A stretch of DNA of 63,102 nucleotides from Flavobacteriaceae bacterium UBA5544 (GTDB taxonomy: Bacteria > Bacteroidota > Bacteroidia > Flavobacteriales > Flavobacteriaceae). Under the pieces are notes generated by a model. That model saw only the letters and a list, made by a program, of their open reading frames with translations, was not told where the DNA came from and did not search any database. Position 1 is the first letter of the stretch, and the number at the start of each line of letters is the position of its first letter. The position numbers and the translations under genes are program-made. The stretch lies in NCBI GenBank assembly GCA_002426755.1, contig DINI01000017.1, positions 37,354-100,455 of the forward strand, in the 5' to 3' direction. Shown here in pieces: positions 1-8,618 of this stretch.

Positions 1-1946
1 GAAGGGAAAGCAGTCTGGAAGAAGCGTGCCGCTATGTTGGGTTTCCATTGGTTATAAAACCTGTGGATGGCAATCACGGACGAGGAATCACAGTGAACAT
101 CAACAATTATGAGGATGCACTGGTTGCTTTTCGAAGCGCCAAAGAAAGCTCAAAAAGTGGTGCCATCATTATTGAAAAATATATTACAGGTGACGATTAT
201 CGCCTATTGGTCATCAACCATAAATTGGTCGCTGCGGCCGTGCGAACACCAGCTCATGTGATTGGTAATGGAACGTCAACCATTCAGCAATTGATTGATG
301 AGGTCAACAAAGACCCAAGACGTGGTTACGGACACGAAAATGTGCTGACCCAAATTACGGTCAACGACTTAACGCAAAGTATTATCAAAGCCAATGGTTA
401 TACGTTGGAGTCTGTCCTAGAAAAAGATAAACAATTGTTACTGAAAGATACAGCCAATTTAAGCACTGGAGGAACCGCTGAAGATGTTACGGACATTGTG
501 CATCCAGCCAATGTGTTCATGGCAGAACGCATCTCAAAAATCATCGATTTGGATATTTGCGGCATCGATGTGATGACCACAGATATCAGCAAACCTTTGG
601 AAGAAACAGGAGGAGCCGTGCTCGAAGTGAATGCTGGGCCAGGTTTTAGGATGCACTTGGCTCCAACTGGTGGATTGGGCCGCAATGTGGCGGCACATGT
701 CATTGATAAACTATTTCCAAATGGAGCCAATAGTAAAATTCCAATTATCGCCATTACAGGAACCAATGGAAAAACAACAACGACCCGCTTGATTGCCCAT
801 TTAGCAAAATTAAAAGGTCATAAAGTTGGATATACGACCAGTGATGGTGTTTACATCCAAAATCGATTGCTGATGAAAGGTGATTGTACAGGTCCTGCAA
901 GTGCTGAATTTGTTCTGAAAGACCCAACAGTCGATTTTGCGGTATTGGAATGTGCCCGTGGAGGCTTATTGAGAGCTGGTCTTGGTTTCCATGCCTGTGA
1001 TATCGGTATTGTCACGAATGTGGCTGCAGACCATTTGGGCTTGAAAGGTATTCATACCATAGAGCAATTGGCAAAAGTGAAAGGAGTCATTCCAGAAACC
1101 GTTTTGCCGAATGGGTATGCCATCTTAAATGCTGATGATGATTTGGTCTATGAGATGCGCCGAACGGTCAATTGCAATGTAGCCTTGTTTTCCATGGATG
1201 AGAATAATCCACGTATTAAGGCGATGCAAAAATTGGGAGGCATTTCTGCCGTTTATGAAAATGGATATATTACGATTTGTAGAGGTGAATGGAAATTGCG
1301 CGTTATCAAAGCGGTCAATGTGCCATTGACCTATGGAGGCCGAGCCACATTTATGATTCAGAACGTCTTGCCGGCGGTCATAGCAGCGTATGTAAGAGGT
1401 TTCACGATTGACGAAATGAAAATAGGTCTGGAAACGTTCATTCCGTCGCCAGCACAAACGCCTGGTCGATTGAATTTGTTTCAATTTAAAGACTTTCAAG
1501 TTCTTTTGGATTATGCACACAACCCAGCAGGCATGCGTGCATTGCAAAAATTCATCGAAAATATTGATGCTACAGTGAAGGTGGGAATCATTGCTGGTGT
1601 AGGAGATAGACGAGAGGAAGATACCAATGAAATTGGAAGTATTTCTGCTGAAATGTTTGATGAAATAATCATACGTCAAGACAAGAATCTACGAGGAAAA
1701 ACAGAAGATGAATTGATTGGCATGTTAGACGCTGGGATTAAAATGAAAGACCCAAATAAGAAAACGACCATCATTCCCAATGAAAAGGAAGCGGCAACAT
1801 TTGCCATCAAAAATGCTAAAAAAGGATCTTTGGTAGTAATTTGTAGTGATGTGATTCCTGATGCCTTGGATTTGGTCCAAAAGTTGAAAGAGGAAGAAGC
1901 CAATGCATTGTACGGATTTTCAACGGATGACATTCCTAATAAATAA
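1..1946 (+). CDS. cphA: cyanophycin synthetase (5' end outside window)
   Basis: The reading frame is open from base 3, so the gene begins upstream; the visible part is about 648 residues of a protein usually near 870-900. The N-terminal visible part is the end of an ATP-grasp domain (VVKP-like VIKPVDGNHGRG, and EVNAGPG before the junction). From about base 735 a Mur-ligase-type domain follows, with the P-loop GTNGKTTTTRL, the LDYAHNPAG segment and GVGDRREED. Cyanophycin synthetase uses ATP to add Asp and Arg alternately to a growing multi-L-arginyl-poly-L-aspartate chain in the cytoplasm, storing nitrogen. The two-domain order excludes a simple Mur ligase. A strong terminator follows at once. 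Cyanophycinase, a usual neighbour, would lie outside the window if present. Confidence 0.93.
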   Translation, partial: RESSLEEACRYVGFPLVIKPVDGNHGRGITVNINNYEDALVAFRSAKESSKSGAIIIEKYITGDDYRLLVINHKLVAAAVRTPAHVIGNGTSTIQQLIDEVNKDPRRGYGHENVLTQITVNDLTQSIIKANGYTLESVLEKDKQLLLKDTANLSTGGTAEDVTDIVHPANVFMAERISKIIDLDICGIDVMTTDISKPLEETGGAVLEVNAGPGFRMHLAPTGGLGRNVAAHVIDKLFPNGANSKIPIIAITGTNGKTTTTRLIAHLAKLKGHKVGYTTSDGVYIQNRLLMKGDCTGPASAEFVLKDPTVDFAVLECARGGLLRAGLGFHACDIGIVTNVAADHLGLKGIHTIEQLAKVKGVIPETVLPNGYAILNADDDLVYEMRRTVNCNVALFSMDENNPRIKAMQKLGGISAVYENGYITICRGEWKLRVIKAVNVPLTYGGRATFMIQNVLPAVIAAYVRGFTIDEMKIGLETFIPSPAQTPGRLNLFQFKDFQVLLDYAHNPAGMRALQKFIENIDATVKVGIIAGVGDRREEDTNEIGSISAEMFDEIIIRQDKNLRGKTEDELIGMLDAGIKMKDPNKKTTIIPNEKEAATFAIKNAKKGSLVVICSDVIPDALDLVQKLKEEEANALYGFSTDDIPNK

Positions 1947-1948
1947 AA

Positions 1949-1986
1949 AAATTCGGGTGGACTTGCTTTAGGTTCCACCCGAATTT
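1949..1986. terminator. intrinsic terminator after cphA
   Basis: A 13-bp perfect inverted repeat (1949-1961 with 1974-1986, core TTCGGGTGGA / TCCACCCGAA) around a 12-base loop, flanked by A-rich and T-containing sequence. It lies between two convergent genes and can serve both strands. Confidence 0.85.
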
Positions 1987-2025
1987 ACAATATATGAATA
2001 GAAGGGTTTTTAAAAAATTGTCAGA

Positions 2026-2295
2026 TTAACAATTTTTAATCTCTTTAACTTTGATTTGAAGACTCTTTCTGTAAGCTTTGACACTGATTAAATCATTGCT
2101 TTTTTTGTAATTTAAATCACTCACTTCAGCTTTAGAGAAAGTAATCAAAGCTGTTTCGTTTTGAGCTTTTTGTTGAACGGTTACGTTTTCAATAGTGATA
2201 GAGTCATTTTTTTTCACTGTATCGTTCGAAGCAGTTTGACCAAAAGTTAATACTGGCAAAGCAATCATTGCGATAAGGATTAAAACTTTTTTCAT
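2026..2295 (-). CDS. small exported protein, unknown function
   Basis: An 89-residue protein that I do not recognise. It starts with a clear signal peptide (MKKVLILIAMIALPVLTFG, cleavage before or after Gln20 as is common in Bacteroidota). The mature part is about 69 residues, hydrophilic and Lys/Asn rich, with no domain I can name and one cysteine at the C-terminus. It is a single gene, convergent with cphA and divergent from the aldehyde dehydrogenase. The export signal makes the reading frame credible; the function is unknown. Confidence 0.7.
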   Translation of the reverse strand: MKKVLILIAMIALPVLTFGQTASNDTVKKNDSITIENVTVQQKAQNETALITFSKAEVSDLNYKKSNDLISVKAYRKSLQIKVKEIKNC

Positions 2296-2468
2296 GATTA
2301 AAACGTGTTTTGATTTTTAATTACATGTCAAAGAAACAACACAATTTGAGTGAATGATAATATTTTAGATATAAAACATCGATAAACGGATAAGATGAAT
2401 TCGGGCTCAAAAATCATCGATGAAATGCACAAACTCGGCTTGAAGCCCAATAAATACGTTAATGACCA

Positions 2469-3881
2469 ATGGCAGATTATAAGGATAATAAGTTCAATGA
2501 CCTGTTCAATCGACAAAAGGTAAATCAGTATACTATCGGTAATACCACGTATAAGGAACGCATCAAAAAATTGGATGCTTTGAAGAAAGCTTTGGAGATT
2601 ACCTATAAAGAAGACATCCGAAAAGCAATGTATGCCGACTTCAAGAAGCCCAATTTGGAAACTGACTTGACTGAAATCTATCCAGTATTGAGCGAAATTA
2701 AATTTGCAAAGCGAAACCTAAAATCTTGGATGAAACTACAAAAGGTGGAAACACCTTTGGCTTTGCTCGGTGCCTCTTCCTATATTAAATATGAACCAAA
2801 AGGCGTCTGTTTGCTTATCTCTCCTTGGAATTTCCCAATCAATTTGACCTTTGGCCCATTGGTATCTGCGATTGCGGCAGGAAACACGGTCATTATCAAA
2901 CCTTCTGAACTGACGCCGAATGCTTCAAAAGTAATGTCAATAATCGTAAAGGAATTGTTTGATGAAAACGAAGTCGCTCTGATTGAAGGAAATGTTGAGG
3001 TGTCGGAAGCATTGTTAAAATTACCCTTTAACCACATCTTTTTTACAGGGTCACCACAGGTTGGTAAGATTGTGATGAAAGCAGCATCAGAACACTTGAC
3101 GTCAGTGACGTTAGAATTGGGAGGAAAATCACCCACCATCATTGATGATTCTGCAAATCTTGAAAAAGCGGTGGAGAAAATAATCTTTGGGAAGTTCACC
3201 AATGCAGGCCAAACCTGTATTGCTCCCGATTATGTATTATTGAAATCGGACTTGAAACCGAAATTCACTGAACTGTTCAAATCGAAAATCAAAACATTCT
3301 ATTCTGAAAATGCTGAAAGCTCCAATTCGTATTGCAGAATTGTAAATCAAAAGCATTTTGAACGTTTGGTGTCCTATATTGAAGAGGCCAAACAAAACAA
3401 AAGTGTCATTGCATCTGGAGGAAGGTATCATCCAACGGATAATTTTATAGAACCGACCTTGGTCTTTGATGCACGAGAGAATTCAAAATTGATGCAAGAC
3501 GAAATCTTTGGACCAATTCTTCCAGTAAAAACGTATTCAAATATTCAAGAAACGGTGGAGTATATCAATTCAAAGGAAAAGCCTTTGGCACTTTATATGT
3601 ATAGCAAGAATAAAAAAAATATAGAGTTTGTTATGAACAATACCAGAGCAGGAAGTGGATGCATCAACCATAATTTGCTCCAGTTCTTGAACCATAATTT
3701 GCCGTTTGGTGGCAGTAACAATAGTGGCATCGGCAAATCACATGGATTTTTTGGATTTGAAGCCTTCTCCAACCGTCGTTCCATGATGAAACAGCATACA
3801 ATTGGAGCTACTGATTTGTTGACACCACCTTATACTGGATTTAAGCAGAAGTTGATTGATTTGACGTTGAAATGGTTTTAA
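2469..3881 (+). CDS. aldehyde dehydrogenase family protein
   Basis: A 470-residue NAD(P)-dependent aldehyde dehydrogenase that oxidises aldehydes to carboxylic acids in the cytoplasm. Visible family marks are SPWNFP (Asn121, oxyanion hole), IIKPSE (cofactor binding), FTGSPQVGK, the general base Glu216 in TLELGGKSP, and the catalytic Cys250 in NAGQTC. The length and the hydrophobic C-terminal end (LIDLTLKWF) fit the class 3 / fatty-aldehyde branch, which acts on medium- and long-chain aldehydes; the substrate is not readable from sequence. The gene stands alone and is closed by a strong terminator. The ATG at 2469 gives the usual N-terminus. A 42-codon ORF (2395-2523) overlaps the start in another frame and is probably chance. 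Confidence 0.93.
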   Translation: MADYKDNKFNDLFNRQKVNQYTIGNTTYKERIKKLDALKKALEITYKEDIRKAMYADFKKPNLETDLTEIYPVLSEIKFAKRNLKSWMKLQKVETPLALLGASSYIKYEPKGVCLLISPWNFPINLTFGPLVSAIAAGNTVIIKPSELTPNASKVMSIIVKELFDENEVALIEGNVEVSEALLKLPFNHIFFTGSPQVGKIVMKAASEHLTSVTLELGGKSPTIIDDSANLEKAVEKIIFGKFTNAGQTCIAPDYVLLKSDLKPKFTELFKSKIKTFYSENAESSNSYCRIVNQKHFERLVSYIEEAKQNKSVIASGGRYHPTDNFIEPTLVFDARENSKLMQDEIFGPILPVKTYSNIQETVEYINSKEKPLALYMYSKNKKNIEFVMNNTRAGSGCINHNLLQFLNHNLPFGGSNNSGIGKSHGFFGFEAFSNRRSMMKQHTIGATDLLTPPYTGFKQKLIDLTLKWF

Positions 3882-3885
3882 AAAA

Positions 3886-3917
3886 AAAGAAAGCCGCTGT
3901 TGAGAGCGGCTTTCTTT
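3886..3917. terminator. intrinsic terminator, bidirectional
   Basis: A 13-bp perfect stem (3886-3898 with 3905-3917, core GAAAGCCGCT / AGCGGCTTTC) and a 6-base loop GTTGAG, with A-rich DNA on the left and T-rich on the right. It sits between the convergent aldehyde dehydrogenase and the T9SS protein. Confidence 0.9.
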
Positions 3918-3942
3918 GAGACATAATTGTTTAGAATGTGAT

Positions 3943-6135
3943 TCAATTTCTTACAAGCATTTTTAAGGTTGCAGTCCCAATATCTGAATAAAGCTTTGCA
4001 AAATAGATACCTGTTGGCTCATTGATTTCCATGGTTTGGCTATAAGAAGGATTTAAAGTTTTTGAAATCACTTTTTGTCCCATAATGTTGAAGATTTCCA
4101 GCGAAGCTTGATCGTTCAGGTTTTGGATTTGTAACGTGTTTTTTCCAAAGAAATTCATTGATACACTGTTGATTTCTTCCATAGGGATATCAAGTGTACC
4201 ATCTACCCAAATATCAAAATAGGCATACGGATGAAACATTTCGTTTTGTCTTTGGAAAGCTCTCAAAATATAGGTTTCTCCGGGAATAAGTCCTTCCACT
4301 TGGTCCGACCCTTGAAAGCAATATATTTCATTACCATTACAAGCATCAAAAACCGCATAATAGTTGTAAATATAACTTGTGATAGTTAGATTTCCAGGTA
4401 GGTTGGGCATGGTAAACTCAAACCAGACATCTACATAATCTTCTAGGTTGAATGTGCCACAACCGAATTCTTCATTTATTTCTGACCCCAATGTGTAAAA
4501 ACTTATTTCTTGTGCTGAATCTGTTATGGTTGGAATAGATTCAGCATTTGCACAAGCATCATTTTCAGCCCTTTCATAGACCCTTAAATTCATGGTTTGA
4601 AATTCACTCTCAAACAAAGAGGTTTCAGTATTGAAAAAACGAATTAAATAAGTGTTACCTTCAATTAAATTGTCAATGAGCTTAAAAGAATCAAGTGAGC
4701 CTTCAGAAGCATTGCAAAATAGTTCATTACCATTGCAAGCATCATAAACAGCGATACCATTGCCTCCTGGAGTGTCAATAAACAGGTTTCCAGTAATTGG
4801 CATAGTCATTTGCCACCATGCATCTGCTATGTAATCAGAATTGCCAGAGCAAGTTTCTTGGGTATCAAATTGAGCACCTGCGAGCTCAAAATATATTGCG
4901 GTATTATTTGCTGTTAAAATTGGTAAAACTTCAGCACTGCTACAATCCACGTTTGTAATTTGGTTATAAGTACGAAGGCTGAAATGGTCTCCAAAACTTG
5001 GTGAAGTGCTTTGAGACCTGAATACACGCAAGAAGTACGTTTCGCCAGAAACTAAATCGTCAAGAACCTTGTTCTCATTAAAGCAATCTAATAAATTGCC
5101 GTTGCATCCATCGTAAATGGCAGCATCAAGATAGCTGGTCATATTTAAGTACAAATTGCTTACAGCAGGCATAGTGAATTCATACCAAAAGTCTGCATAA
5201 CTATCTGCAACTGCTTCGCAACCGTATTCATAAAAATAGATGGCGTTATCTAAATCCAATTCTATGGTTTGAGAAGTTGTACTTACTGTTAAAGATTCGG
5301 TGTTTTGACAACTGGGAAAGGTTGGTTCAATGGCTCTGATGGTAAAAGACTGTGAGTTGGGGTTGTTGAGGTTGCTTCGGAATATTCTTAAGGTGTAATT
5401 TTGACCTTGAATCAATCCATCAATATAGGACGCGTAAAAATCGCTATCGCTAAAACAGGCAATTTGTGTGCCATTGCAACCATCGTATAGCGCGAATCGA
5501 TTAATTGATGTGCCACTTGATATTTCTAAACTTCCATTAACAGGCATTGTAAAATTATACCAGATATCTTTGTAGACTTGTAAAGACTCTCCTTCGCACC
5601 CAATTTCGTTGTTTGTATTGGCCTCAACGATATTAAAATTTATGGTTTGCAACGACGAGTCTACCACGATATTTTCTGAATTGGCACAAGTGTCATTGGC
5701 TAGTGGTTCTAATGCATAGATATAAAATTCCTGAAAGTTAGGGGTGTTTTGAGATGTTCGTCTCCGTACACGCAATGTATAGTTGTTGCCCTCAACAAGA
5801 CCTTCTACGAGATTGCTTGTGCTGAAGCAAATAAGTTCTGTACCATTACAGCTATCATAAATATTAAATCCATTAATAGCAACAGAACCATTAATTGATA
5901 ATTTACCTGCTGTTGGCATTACAAATTGATACCAGACATCCACATAATCGTCCAAAGAGTCTCCTGAACACGCAGATTCATTATTCACAGTAGCAGTCAT
6001 TAAGTCAAATGCTACAACTTGAAATGAGGTAGTAACAGTTATTTCTTGAGCATTTTCGCAGTTATCATTTGCTGGCTGTGCGTTAACGATAACGCTTGAT
6101 ATGAGTAAAAAGAATAATAATAATTTTGATTTCAT
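3943..6135 (-). CDS. T9SS-exported protein with five tandem repeats
   Basis: A 730-residue secreted protein. Residues 1-20 are a signal peptide. Five repeats of about 125 residues start near residues 23, 147, 274, 395 and 525. Each opens with a short Asn/Asp-Cys-Ala-Asn-like segment, then carries DxWYxFTMP, a YDxCNG motif, a Cys-Phe pair and a LIxGxxYxLR strand, suggesting a beta-sandwich of the kind seen in pre-peptidase-like modules of Bacteroidota surface proteins. Residues about 658-730 form a type A T9SS sorting domain (LEIFNIMGQKV, PTGIYFAKLYSD, final basic RN). The cysteines in each unit could form repeat-internal disulfides. It probably ends up on the cell surface or is released; the ligand is unknown. 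It is the last gene of a minus-strand group beginning near 10535. Confidence 0.85.
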   Translation of the reverse strand: MKSKLLLFFLLISSVIVNAQPANDNCENAQEITVTTSFQVVAFDLMTATVNNESACSGDSLDDYVDVWYQFVMPTAGKLSINGSVAINGFNIYDSCNGTELICFSTSNLVEGLVEGNNYTLRVRRRTSQNTPNFQEFYIYALEPLANDTCANSENIVVDSSLQTINFNIVEANTNNEIGCEGESLQVYKDIWYNFTMPVNGSLEISSGTSINRFALYDGCNGTQIACFSDSDFYASYIDGLIQGQNYTLRIFRSNLNNPNSQSFTIRAIEPTFPSCQNTESLTVSTTSQTIELDLDNAIYFYEYGCEAVADSYADFWYEFTMPAVSNLYLNMTSYLDAAIYDGCNGNLLDCFNENKVLDDLVSGETYFLRVFRSQSTSPSFGDHFSLRTYNQITNVDCSSAEVLPILTANNTAIYFELAGAQFDTQETCSGNSDYIADAWWQMTMPITGNLFIDTPGGNGIAVYDACNGNELFCNASEGSLDSFKLIDNLIEGNTYLIRFFNTETSLFESEFQTMNLRVYERAENDACANAESIPTITDSAQEISFYTLGSEINEEFGCGTFNLEDYVDVWFEFTMPNLPGNLTITSYIYNYYAVFDACNGNEIYCFQGSDQVEGLIPGETYILRAFQRQNEMFHPYAYFDIWVDGTLDIPMEEINSVSMNFFGKNTLQIQNLNDQASLEIFNIMGQKVISKTLNPSYSQTMEINEPTGIYFAKLYSDIGTATLKMLVRN

Positions 6136-6196
6136 AATGATTTACTTTTAGAGGTTAATAGCTCTATTTTAAATTTAGAATAGGGACTGAAGATTC

Positions 6197-6547
6197 CTAA
6201 TCTATTAGCTTGTCTTTATATTGCTTCTTTATAAATTCAGCCACTTCTGTTTCAACCGCTTTCATTTTTTTATGATAAAAAGCAAAATACACAATGAGCG
6301 GAATCAGAATACCCAGGGCTACAACCAATACGGTAAAAATCATTTGTCGTTCCATAGTTGGGAAATTCCCATTTATGGCAACCCATTTTTTATTTGGGAT
6401 GACAACTGCTCCTATATTTTTGGACTTGGCTACACCAAGCATTACATTATTTCGTTTTATCACTTTATATTTTCCAGCAAAATGCTGCGATAATGTGCTG
6501 TTTAAATCATCAATACTGATGCTGTTTTCTCGGATTTTTAGTTTCAT
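6197..6547 (-). CDS. small membrane protein, unknown function
   Basis: A 116-residue protein that I cannot assign to a family. It has no N-terminal signal; about 70 hydrophilic residues precede one long hydrophobic segment (about residues 70-92, MIFTVLVVALGILIPLIVYFAFY), followed by a charged tail with KKMKAVETEVAEFIKKQYKDK. The likely topology is one transmembrane helix with the basic tail in the cytoplasm. It lies 21 bases downstream of the 253-residue exported protein and 61 bases upstream of the five-repeat T9SS protein, on the same strand, so it may be co-transcribed. Confidence 0.65.
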   Translation of the reverse strand: MKLKIRENSISIDDLNSTLSQHFAGKYKVIKRNNVMLGVAKSKNIGAVVIPNKKWVAINGNFPTMERQMIFTVLVVALGILIPLIVYFAFYHKKMKAVETEVAEFIKKQYKDKLID

Positions 6548-6568
6548 GCGTTGATTTTAGAAATTACG

Positions 6569-7330
6569 TTAATTAAACCAAGCGCCTATTTTTGCCCTGA
6601 TAAATTGTCCTGTCTGAATGTTCCGGATGGTTAATTTCAGGACACCAGAATTGGTATTGTCATCCACATTATTAATAATAAAACGCTTTAATGGTTCGGT
6701 GGAGGATATGTTTTGTGTTTTTATGACGGCATTGCCTTGACTAACAACTATTTCGGCGCTCGAAGTACCAGCTAATCGCGTAATCTCTATGGTTCCTTTT
6801 GAATTGCAGGGTATATTAAGCCTCGCTTCAAATGTGTCGGTAATTTTTTCTGTATATGTTTCATTGGATGCGAAGGAAAAATCGCCAAAACCCAACATAC
6901 TGTTTGTGGCAGCATAACTTTCACAAGTCCCAGCAATTTTATTCGTGGCAGAATGGTTTTTTACTTTTAAACTTACTTTTTTTCCTTCTATATTTGTTAG
7001 AGTGATTATGTTTTCACCTGTAGGGATGGTGCCTTCAAACACCCATTCCCTATGTTGTATGCCATCAATGTAAACTGTAAAAGTTGCTTTGGCTCTTCCA
7101 TCTGTTTTCTTAAAAATGAATTTGTAAGTGGAGAATTTGCCATCTTTTTCAACCAGCGTATAGGTTTTGGAATTGTTTCCGGTTATGGATATGGAAGTTC
7201 GCTTAACCCATACTTCACATTCTTTTTTAGACAATAGCAGGCTGTTAACGGAAGTTATAGTTTGTGCGATAATGTTGGGGCTAAACATAAAAGCGACCAT
7301 TAGCATCATTATGACATTTAATTTTTTCAT
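6569..7330 (-). CDS. exported protein, unknown function
   Basis: A 253-residue protein with a signal peptide (MKKLNVIMMLMVAFMFSPNIIAQ). The mature part is rich in Thr, Ser, Ile and Val in alternating patterns typical of beta-sandwich proteins, with two similar stretches ending in a strand plus Asn/Ile (EGTIPTGENIITLTNI and NSGVLKLTIRNI). No catalytic motif is visible. It contains a single mature-part Cys pair (CESY and PCNSKG). It lies in the same minus-strand series of exported proteins as its neighbours, 37 bases after the 176-residue gene. Function unknown; a surface or periplasmic role is inferred only from the export signal. Confidence 0.7.
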   Translation of the reverse strand: MKKLNVIMMLMVAFMFSPNIIAQTITSVNSLLLSKKECEVWVKRTSISITGNNSKTYTLVEKDGKFSTYKFIFKKTDGRAKATFTVYIDGIQHREWVFEGTIPTGENIITLTNIEGKKVSLKVKNHSATNKIAGTCESYAATNSMLGFGDFSFASNETYTEKITDTFEARLNIPCNSKGTIEITRLAGTSSAEIVVSQGNAVIKTQNISSTEPLKRFIINNVDDNTNSGVLKLTIRNIQTGQFIRAKIGAWFN

Positions 7331-7367
7331 TTTTTTAGATTTAAAAGGTTAATAATTTGAGTAGTGT

Positions 7368-7898
7368 TTATCTTGATTTTAGTGTTATGTGAAGCTCATA
7401 ATCGCCTTCAGTCAATCCTTCCGCACCGACAACGCCTATAACTACCTGAAAAGGGTTTGCAATAGCCAATAAATCTTTAACCGTTCGGGTATGGTCTTGG
7501 GTTTTGCCTCTTTTTTTGTAATCCCATTTATGGTCAGCTTCGCAACGTGTACAACTCGTAAGATTGGGAACTACCTTGCCTTCCGATACTTTACCAACTT
7601 GATATGCGTAGATACTAAAATTGGCATTTGGGTTTTTTGGTACTACGGTGACTTCCATTTCAGAATAAGCGGGTAAATCAGTATAGTACAACACGTGGTT
7701 GCCTGTAAATTTTTGTTTTTGAGTTTCAGGAAAACAAGCATTATTGCTGCTCCAAGCCCAAGATAAATCACTCATTGGTGAACCTTGGTTAAGATTGCCT
7801 GTTAGAACGCCATTACCATTCTTGAAATAGATAGGCTCTTGGCTGTACAAATGCAGTGAGAAAAATAAAAGTGTGAATGTAAGTGAGAGTGTTTTCAT
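7368..7898 (-). CDS. exported protein, unknown function
   Basis: A 176-residue protein with a signal peptide (MKTLSLTFTLLFFSLHLYSQ). The mature part has a CTRCEADH segment that resembles a metal or disulfide pair, and a C-terminal strand (GDYELHITLKS) like that closing pre-peptidase-type beta-sandwich modules. I do not recognise a family. It follows the 233-residue lipoprotein by 18 bases and precedes the 253-residue exported protein by 37 bases, so these probably share a transcript. One possibility is a small ligand-binding sandwich, but nothing in the sequence fixes this. Confidence 0.7.
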   Translation of the reverse strand: MKTLSLTFTLLFFSLHLYSQEPIYFKNGNGVLTGNLNQGSPMSDLSWAWSSNNACFPETQKQKFTGNHVLYYTDLPAYSEMEVTVVPKNPNANFSIYAYQVGKVSEGKVVPNLTSCTRCEADHKWDYKKRGKTQDHTRTVKDLLAIANPFQVVIGVVGAEGLTEGDYELHITLKSR

Positions 7899-7916
7899 AA
7901 GTCTATATTTTTATAA

Positions 7917-8609
7917 CTATTTAATGTTGAGATGAATTAAACCATTTATTGAAACGTCTTCAAAAGTCCTGACAGATATTGCAGTAGTCATTGCATTCTC
8001 CCATTCTACTTGACCATTAAAGCTCAAAAAGCGTTCTTTGGTGTTGTTGTCAATTAATAATTCAACACCTAATAATTTTATAGATTTGATTCCATTTCGT
8101 TCGGTGTTCATATCGTTTATAACAGATACAAAACGCTCTTTTTCTTGAGGATTTTGGTAGTCTTTAATTAGTAAATTATAGATGTCCTCTGGTTTGCCAT
8201 CTAACAATAGCTGCGCAGCTTTTTGAAAATTTTCTGATTTTGAAGCGATATTTCGTATGGTTTCAATTTCATAAGTACGATTGTAAATCGCTTCGGTTTC
8301 TGTTTCTTTTTCAAAAAGATTAATTTTAATGTGTGTGTATTTATTAACTTCGTCATTGCTTAAATTAGCATATAGTAACACTGCTGCATACACAGCTAAT
8401 TGGTCAGGTTTTTTGGCGTTAATATACGGTCCGCCTTTTAGGTTTAGAGTGATGTGTTTTTCACTCTTTTTTCCAACTTCAGAAGAAAAGCCTTTGGTAT
8501 AAGTTACTTTTGCGTCGTAATAGTCGCCTATTACTTTGAAGGCTTCTTCTTCTTGCTCTGATGCGCATGAAACTAAAAGTATGATGAAAACTGCAAGAAG
8601 TTTTTTCAT
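7917..8609 (-). CDS. lipoprotein, unknown function
   Basis: A 230-residue lipoprotein. I place the start at the Met four codons inside the longer frame because MKKLLAVFIILLVSC is a standard lipoprotein signal with lipobox LVSC; the upstream MLT adds nothing. After the lipidated Cys comes an acidic stretch (SEQEEEAF), then a mixed alpha/beta protein with many Lys and Glu residues. No known domain is seen. The start lies 9 bases after the stop of the leucine-rich-repeat gene, which implies co-transcription. It is probably anchored in the outer or inner membrane; the acidic residues after Cys resemble the lipoprotein surface-export signal of Bacteroidota, though that is only suggestive. Confidence 0.7.
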   Translation of the reverse strand: MKKLLAVFIILLVSCASEQEEEAFKVIGDYYDAKVTYTKGFSSEVGKKSEKHITLNLKGGPYINAKKPDQLAVYAAVLLYANLSNDEVNKYTHIKINLFEKETETEAIYNRTYEIETIRNIASKSENFQKAAQLLLDGKPEDIYNLLIKDYQNPQEKERFVSVINDMNTERNGIKSIKLLGVELLIDNNTKERFLSFNGQVEWENAMTTAISVRTFEDVSINGLIHLNIK

Positions 8610-8618
8610 TGTTAACAT

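Noticed and set aside
398..766. 122-codon minus-strand ORF within cphA
   Set aside because: Entirely antisense to a strongly conserved ATP-grasp/Mur-ligase coding frame.
2395..2523. 42-codon ORF overlapping the aldehyde dehydrogenase start
   Set aside because: It is in another frame, has no signal or motif, and ends inside a clearly coding gene; probably chance.
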